64,000 nt of DNA from Streptomyces coryli (GCF_011044975.1 NZ_JAAKZV010000007.1:19542-83541); one strand, 5' to 3'; shown: positions 41,934-50,535, numbered from the stretch's first letter. The notes: a model not told the origin generated them from the sequence alone. Translations and numbers: made by a program.

Positions 41934-43304
41934 TCAGGCCTCCTGGGGTTTGCCGTTGACGGTCACGTCGTGCAGCGATAGATCCGTTACGGATTCGAGG
42001 TGGATGTCCTGCGCGGCGGCGCCGAAGGCGAGTTCTGACAGCCGCACGTCGCGTACGGGCGCCTGCGGGCGGGCCCGGATGCGCACGGGGTACTCGCACG
42101 CTCCCGGAACCGACCAGCGCGCCGCCGACAGCCGGGAGACCTCGGCGAAGTGCTCGCCGCCGGTGCCGCCGGCGTACTGGAAGGTCACCTCGAAGGGGAC
42201 GTAGGTCCAGCCCGGCGCGGTCACATCGGTGACCCGGATGTCGCGCACGTAACCGCCTCGGGTGGGCGTGGACTTGACGTTGAGGATCCAGCCTACGGAC
42301 GCCTCGTCCAGCTCCGGATCAAGGGGTAGGTGCAGCCGCCTGGCCAGTACGTCCGATACGCCGCCGCTCATCTCGCTGCCGATCGCCACGGCCGCGCCGC
42401 CGCTGAGGTAGACGCAGTCCTCGATCAGGATGTGCCGGGAGGGGACGCCGACCCGCCATCCGTCCTGGTCGCGCCCGGACTTGATGGCGATGCAGTCGTC
42501 GTCGGTGGCGAAGGTGACGCGGCGGATGGCGACGTTCTCGCACGAGTCGGGGTTGCAGCCGTCGCTGTTCGGGCCGTGGCAGGCGATGGTGACGTCGCGG
42601 ACGGTGATGTCCCGGCTGAGGACCGGGTGGATGTTCCAGAACGGGGAGTTGCGCAGGGTCACGCCCTCGATGAGGACGTTGCGGCAGGAGTGCGGCTGGA
42701 TGAAGCTCGGGCGCAGGTAGTGGCCCGCGCCCAGGACCCGGTCGGCCACTGGGACGCCCTCGGCGCCCCAGCGCTGCAGCAGCTCCCAGTCGTCGCGCTC
42801 GTGCGGCATGCCGGGCTCCCAGCCGAACTGTCCGGAGCCCTTCCACGGCCACCAGTGCTGGTTGTCGCCCTGGGCGTCGAGCACGCCGCGGCCGGTGACG
42901 GCGATGTCGTGGGCCTCGTATGCGTAGATCAGCGGGGAGTAGTTGTGGACCTCGATGCCCTGCCAGCGGGTGCGTACGGACGGGAGATAGGCGGCCGGGT
43001 CGGTGCTGAACAGCACCGTGGCGCCCTCGGCTAGGTGCAGGTCCACGCCGCTGAGCAGGCGTATCGCGCCGGTGGCCCAGCGGCCGGCGGGGACCAGGAC
43101 GCGGCCGCCGCCGGCGGCGTGGCAGGCCTCGATCGCGGCGCGGAAGGCGGCCGTGCAGTCGGTGCTGCCGTTGCCTGCGGCGCCATAGTCGGTGACCGGG
43201 AAGTGCGGTTCCGTGGCCGCCGCGGCCGTGGCACCGGCGAGCGGGACGGCAGCGGCCGCCAGGGCGCCGAGCCGTAACGCGGTCCTGCGCGTGGGTCTGC
43301 TCAT
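41934..43304 (-). CDS. Secreted GH28 (polygalacturonase-family) beta-helix enzyme
   Basis: A 456-residue right-handed beta-helix hydrolase with a twin-arginine-like signal (RPTRRTALRLGALA). It starts FPVTDYGAAGNGSTDCTAAF, the usual exo-polygalacturonase opening. The GH28 catalytic blocks are GPNSDGCNPDSC, ATDDDCIAIKSG with the paired aspartates, and GSEMSGG. The family Arg in RIK is replaced: the segment reads LNVKST. This suggests an altered or untypical substrate. Codon 10 is TTA (43275-43277), implying bldA-dependent translation. The ATG overlaps the stop of the GntR-type regulator by four bases (ATGA). Confidence 0.87.
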   Translation of the reverse strand: MSRPTRRTALRLGALAAAAVPLAGATAAAATEPHFPVTDYGAAGNGSTDCTAAFRAAIEACHAAGGGRVLVPAGRWATGAIRLLSGVDLHLAEGATVLFSTDPAAYLPSVRTRWQGIEVHNYSPLIYAYEAHDIAVTGRGVLDAQGDNQHWWPWKGSGQFGWEPGMPHERDDWELLQRWGAEGVPVADRVLGAGHYLRPSFIQPHSCRNVLIEGVTLRNSPFWNIHPVLSRDITVRDVTIACHGPNSDGCNPDSCENVAIRRVTFATDDDCIAIKSGRDQDGWRVGVPSRHILIEDCVYLSGGAAVAIGSEMSGGVSDVLARRLHLPLDPELDEASVGWILNVKSTPTRGGYVRDIRVTDVTAPGWTYVPFEVTFQYAGGTGGEHFAEVSRLSAARWSVPGACEYPVRIRARPQAPVRDVRLSELAFGAAAQDIHLESVTDLSLHDVTVNGKPQEA

Positions 43305-44458
43305 GGAAGGTCTCCTCGCGGTCCGGGGGCGGGGTGCTCGCGGTGGTAGCGGGACGCCTCGCCGGCGGCGTGCGCGGCGAACATCGGCCCCGCGGTGTCG
43401 GGGTCGCCGTGCTCCAGGGCCGCCACCAGTTCCGCGTGGTACTCCGCCATGGCGCCCCAGTCGCCGACGTAGAGCGGATTGCCGACCACGTGCAGGCCCC
43501 ACATGCTGGACTCGATCATCTGCCACAGCCGGGTCAGCGCGGAGTTGCCGGCGGCCTCGCACACATGCCGGTGGAAGGACATGTCGGCCTCCCGGAAGGC
43601 GCCGATGTCGCCGGTCTCCGCGCACCGCCGCAGCCGGTCCACGTCGTCGCCGAGCAGGCGCAGCTGCTCGGGGGTGAGCCGGCCGGTGGCCCGGCGGGCC
43701 GCGTACTCCTCGAACATCACCCGGATGTCGCGGACTTCCTGGGCCTGCCGCTCGGAGACGTGCGCGACGTAGGTGCCCCGGTGCGGCTGGGAGCTCACCA
43801 GGCCCTCGTGCGCCAGCCGCTTGATCGCCTCGCGGGCCGGCGCCTGGCTGGTGCCGACGCGCTTGGCGACCTCGGCCTCGACGAGCCGCTGGCCCGGGGC
43901 GAGTTCGCCGCCGACGATCCAGCTGCGCAGCAGCCCGTAGACGTGGTCGGAGAGCAGCCGGCGGGGGACGTGATCGGAGCCCGGCATCTCGACGGCGGGG
44001 GCGGCCGGCGGGACCGCGGCGCGCGGCGGCGCGGGTGGCGGCGGCAGCCGGCGCTGCTGCTCCTGCCAGATGCGGGCGACGGTGGACTGGGACAGGCCCA
44101 GGGTGCGGGCCAGGGCGCGGGTGGACGGCACCGGGCCGCCGTCCCTGGCCTGCTCGACCAGCCGCGCGATCTGCTGCTCCGCGTCATGCCGGCTGCTGGT
44201 GCGCGGGCGGCCTGAGCGCGGCGCGTCGCCGAGGCCGGAGATGCCGTGACTCAGATAGCGCTCCCGCCACTTGGCGACGGTGGCCGGGCTGACCTGCAGC
44301 CGCTTGGCGACCTCGGCGTTCGCCAGGCCCTCGGCACAGGCGAGGATGATCCGGCTGCGCAGCCGGAGCGTCTCCGGCGGCCGGTCGGACCATTCGCGCA
44401 GCGCCGTCCGGTCCTCGTCGCTGAGCCGCGGGAACTGCCGCGTATCAGGCATGTCCAC
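43301..44458 (-). CDS. Regulator: transposase-like (homeodomain) HTH fused to GntR-FCD
   Basis: A 385-residue regulator with two different DNA-binding parts. Residues ~12-135 resemble the helix-turn-helix region of IS630-type transposases: ILACAEGLANAEVAKRLQVS, TVAKWRERYLSHGISGL, APRSGRPRTSS, then TRALARTLGLSQSTVARIW. A Pro/Ala-rich linker (~140-162) leads to a standard GntR winged helix (~170-235: SDHVYGLLRSWIVGGELAPG; VGTSQAPAREAIKRL) and an FCD ligand domain with the metal or acid-binding histidines in FREADMSFHRHV and AEYHAELV. The start is GTG 44458. It heads the leftward GH28/oxidoreductase operon and faces the 13-gene ABC operon, so it probably controls both. The inducer is likely a sugar acid, as for other FCD proteins. 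Confidence 0.88.
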   Translation of the reverse strand: MDMPDTRQFPRLSDEDRTALREWSDRPPETLRLRSRIILACAEGLANAEVAKRLQVSPATVAKWRERYLSHGISGLGDAPRSGRPRTSSRHDAEQQIARLVEQARDGGPVPSTRALARTLGLSQSTVARIWQEQQRRLPPPPAPPRAAVPPAAPAVEMPGSDHVPRRLLSDHVYGLLRSWIVGGELAPGQRLVEAEVAKRVGTSQAPAREAIKRLAHEGLVSSQPHRGTYVAHVSERQAQEVRDIRVMFEEYAARRATGRLTPEQLRLLGDDVDRLRRCAETGDIGAFREADMSFHRHVCEAAGNSALTRLWQMIESSMWGLHVVGNPLYVGDWGAMAEYHAELVAALEHGDPDTAGPMFAAHAAGEASRYHREHPAPGPRGDLP

Positions 44459-44519
44459 GAGCTCGGCCCCCTCCGTAAGTCATGCGGACTTCTGAATCAC
44501 TTTCGTATGCGATCCGGCT

Positions 44520-44548
44520 CCTGTCATCAACTTATCTTTCATGACAGG
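44520..44548. promoter_or_regulatory. CCTGTCAT-N13-ATGACAGG inverted repeat, operator candidate for the ABC operon
   Basis: CCTGTCAT (44520-44527) and ATGACAGG (44541-44548) are perfect complements around a 13-base AT-rich spacer. A further CCTGTCA lies at 44563-44569, inside the promoter spacer. The repeat ends four bases before the -35 box. This is the usual place for a dimeric or tetrameric regulator. Confidence 0.6.
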
Positions 44549-44552
44549 CGAC

Positions 44553-44581
44553 TTGACGCTGGCCTGTCACGAACATATTAA
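44553..44581 (+). promoter_or_regulatory. Promoter of the 13-gene operon
   Basis: TTGACG (44553-44558), a 17-base spacer and TATTAA (44576-44581) give a near-consensus housekeeping promoter. Transcription would start near 44588, leaving a leader of about 60 bases before ATG 44647 with its AAGGAGGA ribosome site. Confidence 0.65.
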
Positions 44582-44583
44582 CT

Positions 44584-44600
44584 TAATCGTTGCTCGATTA
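44584..44600. promoter_or_regulatory. TAATCG-N5-CGATTA inverted repeat at the predicted transcription start
   Basis: TAATCG (44584-44589) and CGATTA (44595-44600) are perfect complements. They overlap the predicted start of transcription and so would block RNA polymerase if bound. A second regulator, or the GntR-type protein, could use it. Confidence 0.5.
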
Positions 44601-44646
44601 CTGACCCAGTAAACCGTGATCAGACGTGCTCGCCAAGGAGGAAGAC

Positions 44647-45921
44647 ATGCGTCTTCGGCGGACGGAACGAGTGTGGGCGGGTGCGGCCGCGGCATTGCTG
44701 ACCGCCGCCCTCGCGGGGTGTGGATCCGGCGGCTTCTCCGAGGACGCCTCCTCGGACTCCGGCGACGGCGGCACCATCCGCATGCTCGTCAACATCACCC
44801 CGAACCTGACCCAGGAGTACTGGGACAAGCTGGTCAAGCCCTTCGAGGAGAAGCGCGACGGCGTCGACGTCAAGATCGAGGCGCCGACCGGCAAGGGCGT
44901 CGCGGACACCCTGCAGCAGCAGCTCGCCGCCGGCGACGCCCCGGACGTGGTCGAGACGCTCATGGTGGACGAGGCGCTGGCGCCCAAGATGCTCGAACTG
45001 ACCGACCAGCCATGGGCGAAGAAGGCGCCGCTCGCCAAGCAGGCGGCGCTGAAGGGCAAGATCTACAACGTCGGCATCGGCGAACAGGCCCAGTCCCTCG
45101 TCTACTACAACAAGGACGCCTTCGCGAAGGCCGGCATCGACCAGCCGCCCACCACCCTCGACGAACTCACCGCGGCCATGGGCAAGCTGAAGAAGGCCGG
45201 CTACCTGCCGCTGCAGACCTCGGGCGAGTTCGTCACCGGGCTGCAGCTGCTGCAGCTCTCCGACCCCTCCCTCGCCCAGCGGCACCCGCACTGGCACCGC
45301 GACATCGGCGACGGCAAGCTCAAGGCCGGCGAGTCGATGCTGCCGTATCTCGAGCTCTACGACAGCTGGCTGGAGAAGGGCTACCTCGACAAGAACGCGA
45401 TGGGCCTGAAGAACGCCGACGGCGAGACCGGCTTCCTCGGCGGCAAGTCCGCCATGTACGTGATGGGCAGCTGGTTCACCGCCTCCGAGGCCGCCGCCGA
45501 GAAGGACTTCGAGGTCGGCGTCTTCCCGGCCCCGGTCGCCGAGGGCCAGGACCATCCGGGGCCGCAGGGCGCCACGATGGCCGCCCCGTACCTGATCCTC
45601 AAGGACGCCAAGAAGCGGCAGCTCGCGCTCGACCTCGTCGAGTACCTGGTCACCGACAAGAAGGCCCTGGCAGCGCAGCTGCGCCAGGACGGCAACTTCC
45701 GCCGCGGCTTCGACCGGAAGTTCACGCCGCTGGAGAAGCAGGTGCAGCAGATCCTCGAGGCCGCCCCGGCCGGCGTGGCGCAGGGCGAGGGATACGGCGA
45801 CGACACCCTGCCGCGCGGCTTCAACGCGGCCTTCAACACCGAGGTGCAGGGGCTGTACACCGGCCGCTCGCCCAAGGACGTGGCCGAAGCGGTGGACCGC
45901 TGGGTCGAATCCCACTCCTGA
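44647..45921 (+). CDS. Sugar ABC transporter substrate-binding lipoprotein
   Basis: A 424-residue extracellular binding protein of the carbohydrate ABC importer class (family 1). The lipobox LAGC places the lipidated Cys at residue 25, followed by a Ser/Asp/Gly-rich linker. Later motifs are typical: IRMLVNITPNLTQEYWDKLVKPFEE, GDAPDVVETL, YYNKDAFAKAGIDQPPTTLDEL and GKSAMYVMGSW. It is the first gene of the operon and its start is ATG 44647, with AAGGAGGA eight bases upstream. It would capture an oligosaccharide released from pectin. The ATPase is missing from the locus; Streptomyces usually share MsiK among such importers. Confidence 0.94.
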   Translation: MRLRRTERVWAGAAAALLTAALAGCGSGGFSEDASSDSGDGGTIRMLVNITPNLTQEYWDKLVKPFEEKRDGVDVKIEAPTGKGVADTLQQQLAAGDAPDVVETLMVDEALAPKMLELTDQPWAKKAPLAKQAALKGKIYNVGIGEQAQSLVYYNKDAFAKAGIDQPPTTLDELTAAMGKLKKAGYLPLQTSGEFVTGLQLLQLSDPSLAQRHPHWHRDIGDGKLKAGESMLPYLELYDSWLEKGYLDKNAMGLKNADGETGFLGGKSAMYVMGSWFTASEAAAEKDFEVGVFPAPVAEGQDHPGPQGATMAAPYLILKDAKKRQLALDLVEYLVTDKKALAAQLRQDGNFRRGFDRKFTPLEKQVQQILEAAPAGVAQGEGYGDDTLPRGFNAAFNTEVQGLYTGRSPKDVAEAVDRWVESHS

Positions 45922-45936
45922 CCCGGAAGGCTGCCG

Positions 45937-46833
45937 ATGCCGAGCACACGCACCCTCGCCAGGAGACGGGACGGACTGACGTCCCTGCTCATGGCGGGTC
46001 CCGCCACCGCCCTCTACACCGTCATGCTGGTCGTCCCCGTCGGCCTGGCCTGCTACCTCAGCCTCACCGACTGGGACGGCTACAGCGCCCAGCCGGAGGT
46101 CGTCGGCGCGGCCAACTACGCCGACCTGGCCGGCGATCCGGCGCTGCGCCGCGCGGTCACCGTCACCTTCCTGCTGGCGGCGGCCGGGACGCTCGGGCTC
46201 AATGTCCTGGGCCTCGGCTTCGCGCTGCTGCTCAACGGCACCTCGCGGGCGAACTCCTTCTTCCGCATGGTGATGTTCTATCCGCACGTGCTCAGCGCCC
46301 TGGTCGTCGGCTTCCTGTGGAGCGCGATCCTGGGCACCACGGGCGCCGTCAACAGCTTCGTCACCTCCAAGGGCGGCGAGGTGCTGCCGTTCCTCTCCGA
46401 CCCCGACTGGGCGCTGGCCACCATGATCGCGGTCGTCATCTGGGCGGCCTTCGGCGTCAACGTGGTGCTCTACCTGGCGGGGCTGCAGGCCGTACCGCAC
46501 TCGCTGATCGAGGCCGCGCGCATCGACGGCGCCACCAGGTGGCAGGCCTTCCGGCACGTCACCCTGCCCGCGCTCGGCCCCTCCGTGACCATCAACCTGG
46601 TGCTGTCCCTGGTCACGCTGCTCAAGACCTACGACCTCGTGGTGTCACTCACCGCCGGCGGACCCGGCGGTCACACCCAGACGATCGCCTACCTCATCCT
46701 CTGGGACTCCTTCCACGACGGCCGGCTCGGCTACGGCTCCGCGCAGTCGGTGGTGCTCATGCTCGTCACGGCACTGCTGGCCCTGGCCGTCACCCGGCTG
46801 CGGCGGCGCGGAGAGATGGCGGTGTTCTCATGA
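45937..46833 (+). CDS. Sugar ABC transporter permease (MalF type)
   Basis: A 298-residue membrane permease with six predicted helices. The EAA loop, where the ATPase docks, reads EAARIDGATRWQAFRHVTLPALGPS. The N-terminus (RDGLTSLLMAGPATALYTVMLVVPVGLACYLSLTDWDGY) is standard for MalF-type sugar permeases. It follows the binding-protein gene by 15 bases, and its stop overlaps the second permease by four bases (ATGA), so the pair is translationally coupled. Confidence 0.95.
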   Translation: MPSTRTLARRRDGLTSLLMAGPATALYTVMLVVPVGLACYLSLTDWDGYSAQPEVVGAANYADLAGDPALRRAVTVTFLLAAAGTLGLNVLGLGFALLLNGTSRANSFFRMVMFYPHVLSALVVGFLWSAILGTTGAVNSFVTSKGGEVLPFLSDPDWALATMIAVVIWAAFGVNVVLYLAGLQAVPHSLIEAARIDGATRWQAFRHVTLPALGPSVTINLVLSLVTLLKTYDLVVSLTAGGPGGHTQTIAYLILWDSFHDGRLGYGSAQSVVLMLVTALLALAVTRLRRRGEMAVFS

Positions 46834-47774
46834 CCCTGCACAGCGAGCCTGCCGCGCCCGAGCGGGCGGCCCCGGCGGCTACCGAGGCCGGTGCCGGCGC
46901 GATCACCCCTCGCGCGCCGCGCCGGACGCGGACCGGGCCTCCCGGGCGCCGCCGCCGATGGCTGCGGACCGGCTTCCTCACCGCCGTCGCGGTGCTGATG
47001 CTCATCCCGCTCTACGTCCTCGTCGTCAACGCCTTCAAGTCGCAGCAGGAAATCCTCACCAGTCCGTTCGGACTCCCGGCGGGCGGGCCGGACTTCTCGT
47101 ACCTGCAGAAGGTCTTCGAGAACAAGCAGTTCAACATCATGCGCGGCTACGGCGTGACCCTGCTCTTCGTCGTCTGCGTCAATGTCCTCTCCATCGCGCT
47201 CGCCGGCCCGGCCGCCTACGTCATCGCCCGCAGCGCCAAGCGCCGCTACCGCGCGCTGATGCTCTTCTTCCTGGCCGGCACCTTCATCCCCAGCCAGGTG
47301 CTGGTGATCCCGGTCGTGTACGTGCTCAAGACGCTCGGCCTCATGGGCACCATCCGCGGCTTCGTGCTCTTCGAGACGGTGCTCACCCTGCCGTTCTCGA
47401 TCTTCCTGTACGCCGGCTACATCGCCACCATCCCGCGGGAGCTGGACCAGGCGGCGGCCGTCGACGGCGCCGGACGGATCCGCACCTTCTGGCGCATCAT
47501 CTTCCCGCTGATGCGCCCGGTGGTCGCCACCATGGTCATCCTCAACACCTTCTCGGTGTGGAACGACTTCGTGAACCCGCAGATCATCCTCGGCCCCGGC
47601 AGCGGCCTCTACACCGTCACCACCGGCGTGTACGCGGCGGTCAGCCAGTACCAGACCGACTACACCGTCGTCTTCCCCACCCTCCTGGTGGCCATCGCAC
47701 CGCTGCTCGTCTTCTTCGTCTTCATGCAGCGGCACATCATCAGCGGCCTCACGGCCGGGGCGTCGAAGGGCTGA
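46830..47774 (+). CDS. Sugar ABC transporter permease (MalG type)
   Basis: A 314-residue permease with a hydrophilic N-terminal extension of about 40 residues (Ala, Pro and Arg-rich), then six helices. The EAA loop is DQAAAVDGAGRIRTFWRIIFPLMRPV. The C-terminal QRHIISGLTAGASKG is the usual MalG ending. It pairs with the MalF-type gene by an ATGA overlap, and its stop overlaps the next ATG by one base (TGATG). No ATP-binding subunit gene is present anywhere in the window. Confidence 0.95.
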   Translation: MTLHSEPAAPERAAPAATEAGAGAITPRAPRRTRTGPPGRRRRWLRTGFLTAVAVLMLIPLYVLVVNAFKSQQEILTSPFGLPAGGPDFSYLQKVFENKQFNIMRGYGVTLLFVVCVNVLSIALAGPAAYVIARSAKRRYRALMLFFLAGTFIPSQVLVIPVVYVLKTLGLMGTIRGFVLFETVLTLPFSIFLYAGYIATIPRELDQAAAVDGAGRIRTFWRIIFPLMRPVVATMVILNTFSVWNDFVNPQIILGPGSGLYTVTTGVYAAVSQYQTDYTVVFPTLLVAIAPLLVFFVFMQRHIISGLTAGASKG

Positions 47775-49705
47775 TGACCATGACCACACCGACCCCGCCC
47801 CGCGTCACCGCCACCGTGCCCACCGGGCCGCCGCCCGCCTGGGCCATACTGCAGCGCCGGCTCTTCGACGCGCTCGACGAGGCATGGCGCACCTTCGCCG
47901 ACCGCTACTGCGCCCCGGACGGCTCGCTGCGCTACGCGGGCCCGCTCGCCAGCCGGGACGGCGCCGACGACTTCTACGAGGCGTTCTTCAACTGGCCCGT
48001 CCTGTACCAGCTCGGCGGCGCCGACGACCTCCTCGGCGCCGCCAAGCACCACTGGCACGGCGTCACCGCCCAGCTCACCGAGGCGGGCTACGTCATCGAC
48101 GAATTCGAGCGCGGCTACGACTGGTTCCACATGGGCGAGTCCCTGCTGCTGTTCTACGGCATCTGCGCCGCCGACCCGGGCGACGCCGACTTCGAGCGCC
48201 GCGCCCACCGCTTCGCCGACCTGTATCTGCCGGACTCATCGACCGGCAACTACGACCCGGCGGCCCGGATCATCCGCGCCCCGCACAACGGCGCCGGCGG
48301 CCCCCGCTACGGCGTCAACGAGGAATGGGCCTCGTACGGCGCCGACTTGGCCTCGATGCGCCCGTACGGCCTGCCGCTGCGCGACCTGCCCGGCATGACG
48401 GACTGGGCGGACCTCGAGGACCCCGGCAACGCCGCCCGGATGGGCGCCGCCATGACCGAACGCCTCGGCCGCGGCGACGCCGCCGTGAACCTCGCCGCCA
48501 CGAGCCTCGCCACCAACGCCTGGCTGTACGGCCACGACGACCGCTACCGCGACTGGGCGCTGGCGTACACCGACGCCTGGCAGCAACGGGCCGCCGCAGG
48601 CGACGGCATCCTCCCCGACAATGTCGGACCGTCCGGCCGGGTGGGCGAGCTGCACGGCGGGCGCTGGTACGGCGGCAACTACGGCTGGGCCTGGCCGCAC
48701 GGCATCTACAGCGTCGGCGCCGCCGCCGTGATCGCCGCGGTCAACACCGTGCTGCTCACCGGCACGGACGAGCGCCTGGCCATCGGCCGCGGCCCGCTGG
48801 ACCTCGTCGCCCGGCACGCGCGGCACGCGGCCGTCACCGAGACGGAGATGAGCATCAGCGACCGCTGGCTGGCGGAGCTGGGCGAGGACGCGGGCCGGCC
48901 GACGATGCTGGTGCCCAACCGGCATGCGGACGGCGGCTGGTTCGACTACCAGCCGCCCCAGCTCGGCCTGCCGCTGTGGCTGTGGCAGGCGAGCACGGAT
49001 GCCGCGGACGGCGAGCGCGTCGAGGCCCTCCGCAAGGGCGCCGGCTACGACTGGCGCACCGTGCGCGACTTCCGCAACAAGGAGGAGGCCGGGCACGAGG
49101 CGCCCTGGCTGGAGTATCTGCGCGGCGAGAACCCCGGCTACCCCGAGGCCGTCCTGCGCGTCGCCCTCGCCCAGGTCGAGCGGCGGATGGCGCTCATCGA
49201 CGCCGACACCAGCACGCCCGAGACCCTGGACATCCACCACTGGCAGCGGCACAACCCGGTGGTCACCGAGGCGCTACTGCAGCTGACCGCGGGCACGCCG
49301 CAGGTCCTCTACAACGGCGGCCTGCTGCCCCTGCGCATCGCCTACCGCGACACCCTGCGCGGCCGGCCGGGACTGCCCGCCGACGTCGCCGCGCTGGTCG
49401 AGGAGGCCGGCCCAGGCCACGTAACCCTGCAGCTGCTGCACACCGGACTCACCGGCACCCGCCGGGTCGCGGTCTGCGCCGGATCACTCGGCGAGCACCG
49501 CATCGACTCCGCCGTGCTCGACGAGGCCGCGCCCGGCTACCCCGGCAACCCGCGCGCCTACTCCGCCCCGACGCCCGCCACGACCACGCGCGAACTGCGC
49601 GTGGCCGGGCCGCGCCTGGAGGTCGAGCTGCCGCCCGGGCGCCGCATCCGGCTGCACCTGAACCTGACCCCCCGCGCCTACCAGGCCGCTCACCGCACCG
49701 CATGA
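47774..49705 (+). CDS. Unrecognised 643-aa protein of the pectin operon (possible alpha/alpha-barrel)
   Basis: I do not recognise this family. The 643-residue protein has no signal peptide or membrane helix, so it is cytosolic. It is rich in Trp and in repeated helix-like stretches (FNWPVLYQLGGADDLLGAAKHHW; AHRFADLYLPDSSTGNYDPAARII; YGWAWPHGIYSVGAAAVIAAVN). This pattern is that of an (alpha/alpha)6-barrel glycosidase or lyase, with a beta-sandwich-like C-terminus. Acidic and aromatic residues in DEFERGYDWFHMGESL and in WLEYLRGENPGYPE could form an active site. Its one-base overlap with the permease gene makes it part of the importer operon. It probably processes the imported oligosaccharide, an inference from position. 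Confidence 0.6.
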   Translation: MTMTTPTPPRVTATVPTGPPPAWAILQRRLFDALDEAWRTFADRYCAPDGSLRYAGPLASRDGADDFYEAFFNWPVLYQLGGADDLLGAAKHHWHGVTAQLTEAGYVIDEFERGYDWFHMGESLLLFYGICAADPGDADFERRAHRFADLYLPDSSTGNYDPAARIIRAPHNGAGGPRYGVNEEWASYGADLASMRPYGLPLRDLPGMTDWADLEDPGNAARMGAAMTERLGRGDAAVNLAATSLATNAWLYGHDDRYRDWALAYTDAWQQRAAAGDGILPDNVGPSGRVGELHGGRWYGGNYGWAWPHGIYSVGAAAVIAAVNTVLLTGTDERLAIGRGPLDLVARHARHAAVTETEMSISDRWLAELGEDAGRPTMLVPNRHADGGWFDYQPPQLGLPLWLWQASTDAADGERVEALRKGAGYDWRTVRDFRNKEEAGHEAPWLEYLRGENPGYPEAVLRVALAQVERRMALIDADTSTPETLDIHHWQRHNPVVTEALLQLTAGTPQVLYNGGLLPLRIAYRDTLRGRPGLPADVAALVEEAGPGHVTLQLLHTGLTGTRRVAVCAGSLGEHRIDSAVLDEAAPGYPGNPRAYSAPTPATTTRELRVAGPRLEVELPPGRRIRLHLNLTPRAYQAAHRTA

Positions 49706-49728
49706 CCCCGACGATGTGAGGAGATTCA

Positions 49729-50496
49729 GTGGAGGACGAGACCGTGTGGGAGCTGCCGGTACGCGGCAAGCAGCCCGGCAGCGCGGACCCCGAGCTCGTC
49801 GAGCGGCTGACCGCCGTCTCGTCGGCGACCGCCTGCGCGAAGCTGCACGGGCAGGGCATCCGCCGCACGTTCATGTCCGGACCGCGCCCCCTGGCGGCCG
49901 GGCAGAAGATCGCCGGACGGGCGCGCACCCTGCAGTTCATGCCGCAGCGCGAGGACGTCGCCTCCGGCCTCGGCCAGGAGTACGTGGAGCGGCACACCGC
50001 GCTGTGGGCGGTGCTGGAGGCGGTGGAGCCCGGCGACGTGCTCGTGGTGCAGGCGTACGGCAGCAGCCACACCGGCTGCTTCGGCGACATGCTGGTGCGC
50101 TACTTCCAGCGCAAGGGCGGCGCCGGAATCGTCGTCGACGGCTGCATCCGCGACGCGCCCCGGGTGCGGGAGACCGGCCTGCCCATCTGGTCCACCGGCG
50201 TCACCCCGCACTACGCCTCCCAGGCCGAGCTGTTCCCGTGGGCCTACGACGTGCCGGTGGCCTGCGGCGGCGCCCTCGTGCTGCCCGGCGACCTGGTGGT
50301 CGCCGACGACGACGGACCCGTGGTGGTGCCCCGGCAGCGGGCCGCGGACGTGATCGCCGCCGCCCGCGAGCACGAGCAGTGGGAGCGCTTCAGCCGCAGC
50401 CGGATCGAGGAGGGGGGTGCGCTCACCGACTACTACCCGCTGACCCCCGACACCCGTGCCGAGTACGAGCGCTGGCGCGGCGACGGCGCCGGCTGA
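49729..50496 (+). CDS. RraA-like / 4-hydroxy-4-methyl-2-oxoglutarate aldolase-family protein
   Basis: A 255-residue protein of the RraA/HMG aldolase family, which includes class II (metal-dependent) aldolases and decarboxylases for 2-oxo acids with branched or tertiary alcohols. The family motifs are present: VSSATACAKLHGQG, GDVLVVQAYGSSHTGCFGDMLVRYFQRKGGAGIVVDGCIRD with the Arg-Asp pair that binds the oxaloacetate-like substrate and Mg2+, and PGDLVVADDDGPVVVPR. A GTG at 49729 follows GAGGAG by about six bases. Placed among sugar-uptake and catabolic genes, it is more likely an aldolase than an RNase regulator. It would cleave a sugar acid derivative. Confidence 0.87.
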   Translation: MEDETVWELPVRGKQPGSADPELVERLTAVSSATACAKLHGQGIRRTFMSGPRPLAAGQKIAGRARTLQFMPQREDVASGLGQEYVERHTALWAVLEAVEPGDVLVVQAYGSSHTGCFGDMLVRYFQRKGGAGIVVDGCIRDAPRVRETGLPIWSTGVTPHYASQAELFPWAYDVPVACGGALVLPGDLVVADDDGPVVVPRQRAADVIAAAREHEQWERFSRSRIEEGGALTDYYPLTPDTRAEYERWRGDGAG

Positions 50497-50535
50497 CCCC
50501 CAGACACCCGCACGCCCGACGAGCAAGGAGATCGT

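Noticed and set aside
44616-47774. A 1052-residue plus-strand frame over the ABC genes
   Set aside because: It is an out-of-frame reading of the binding-protein and first permease genes. Only its last part coincides with the true second permease.
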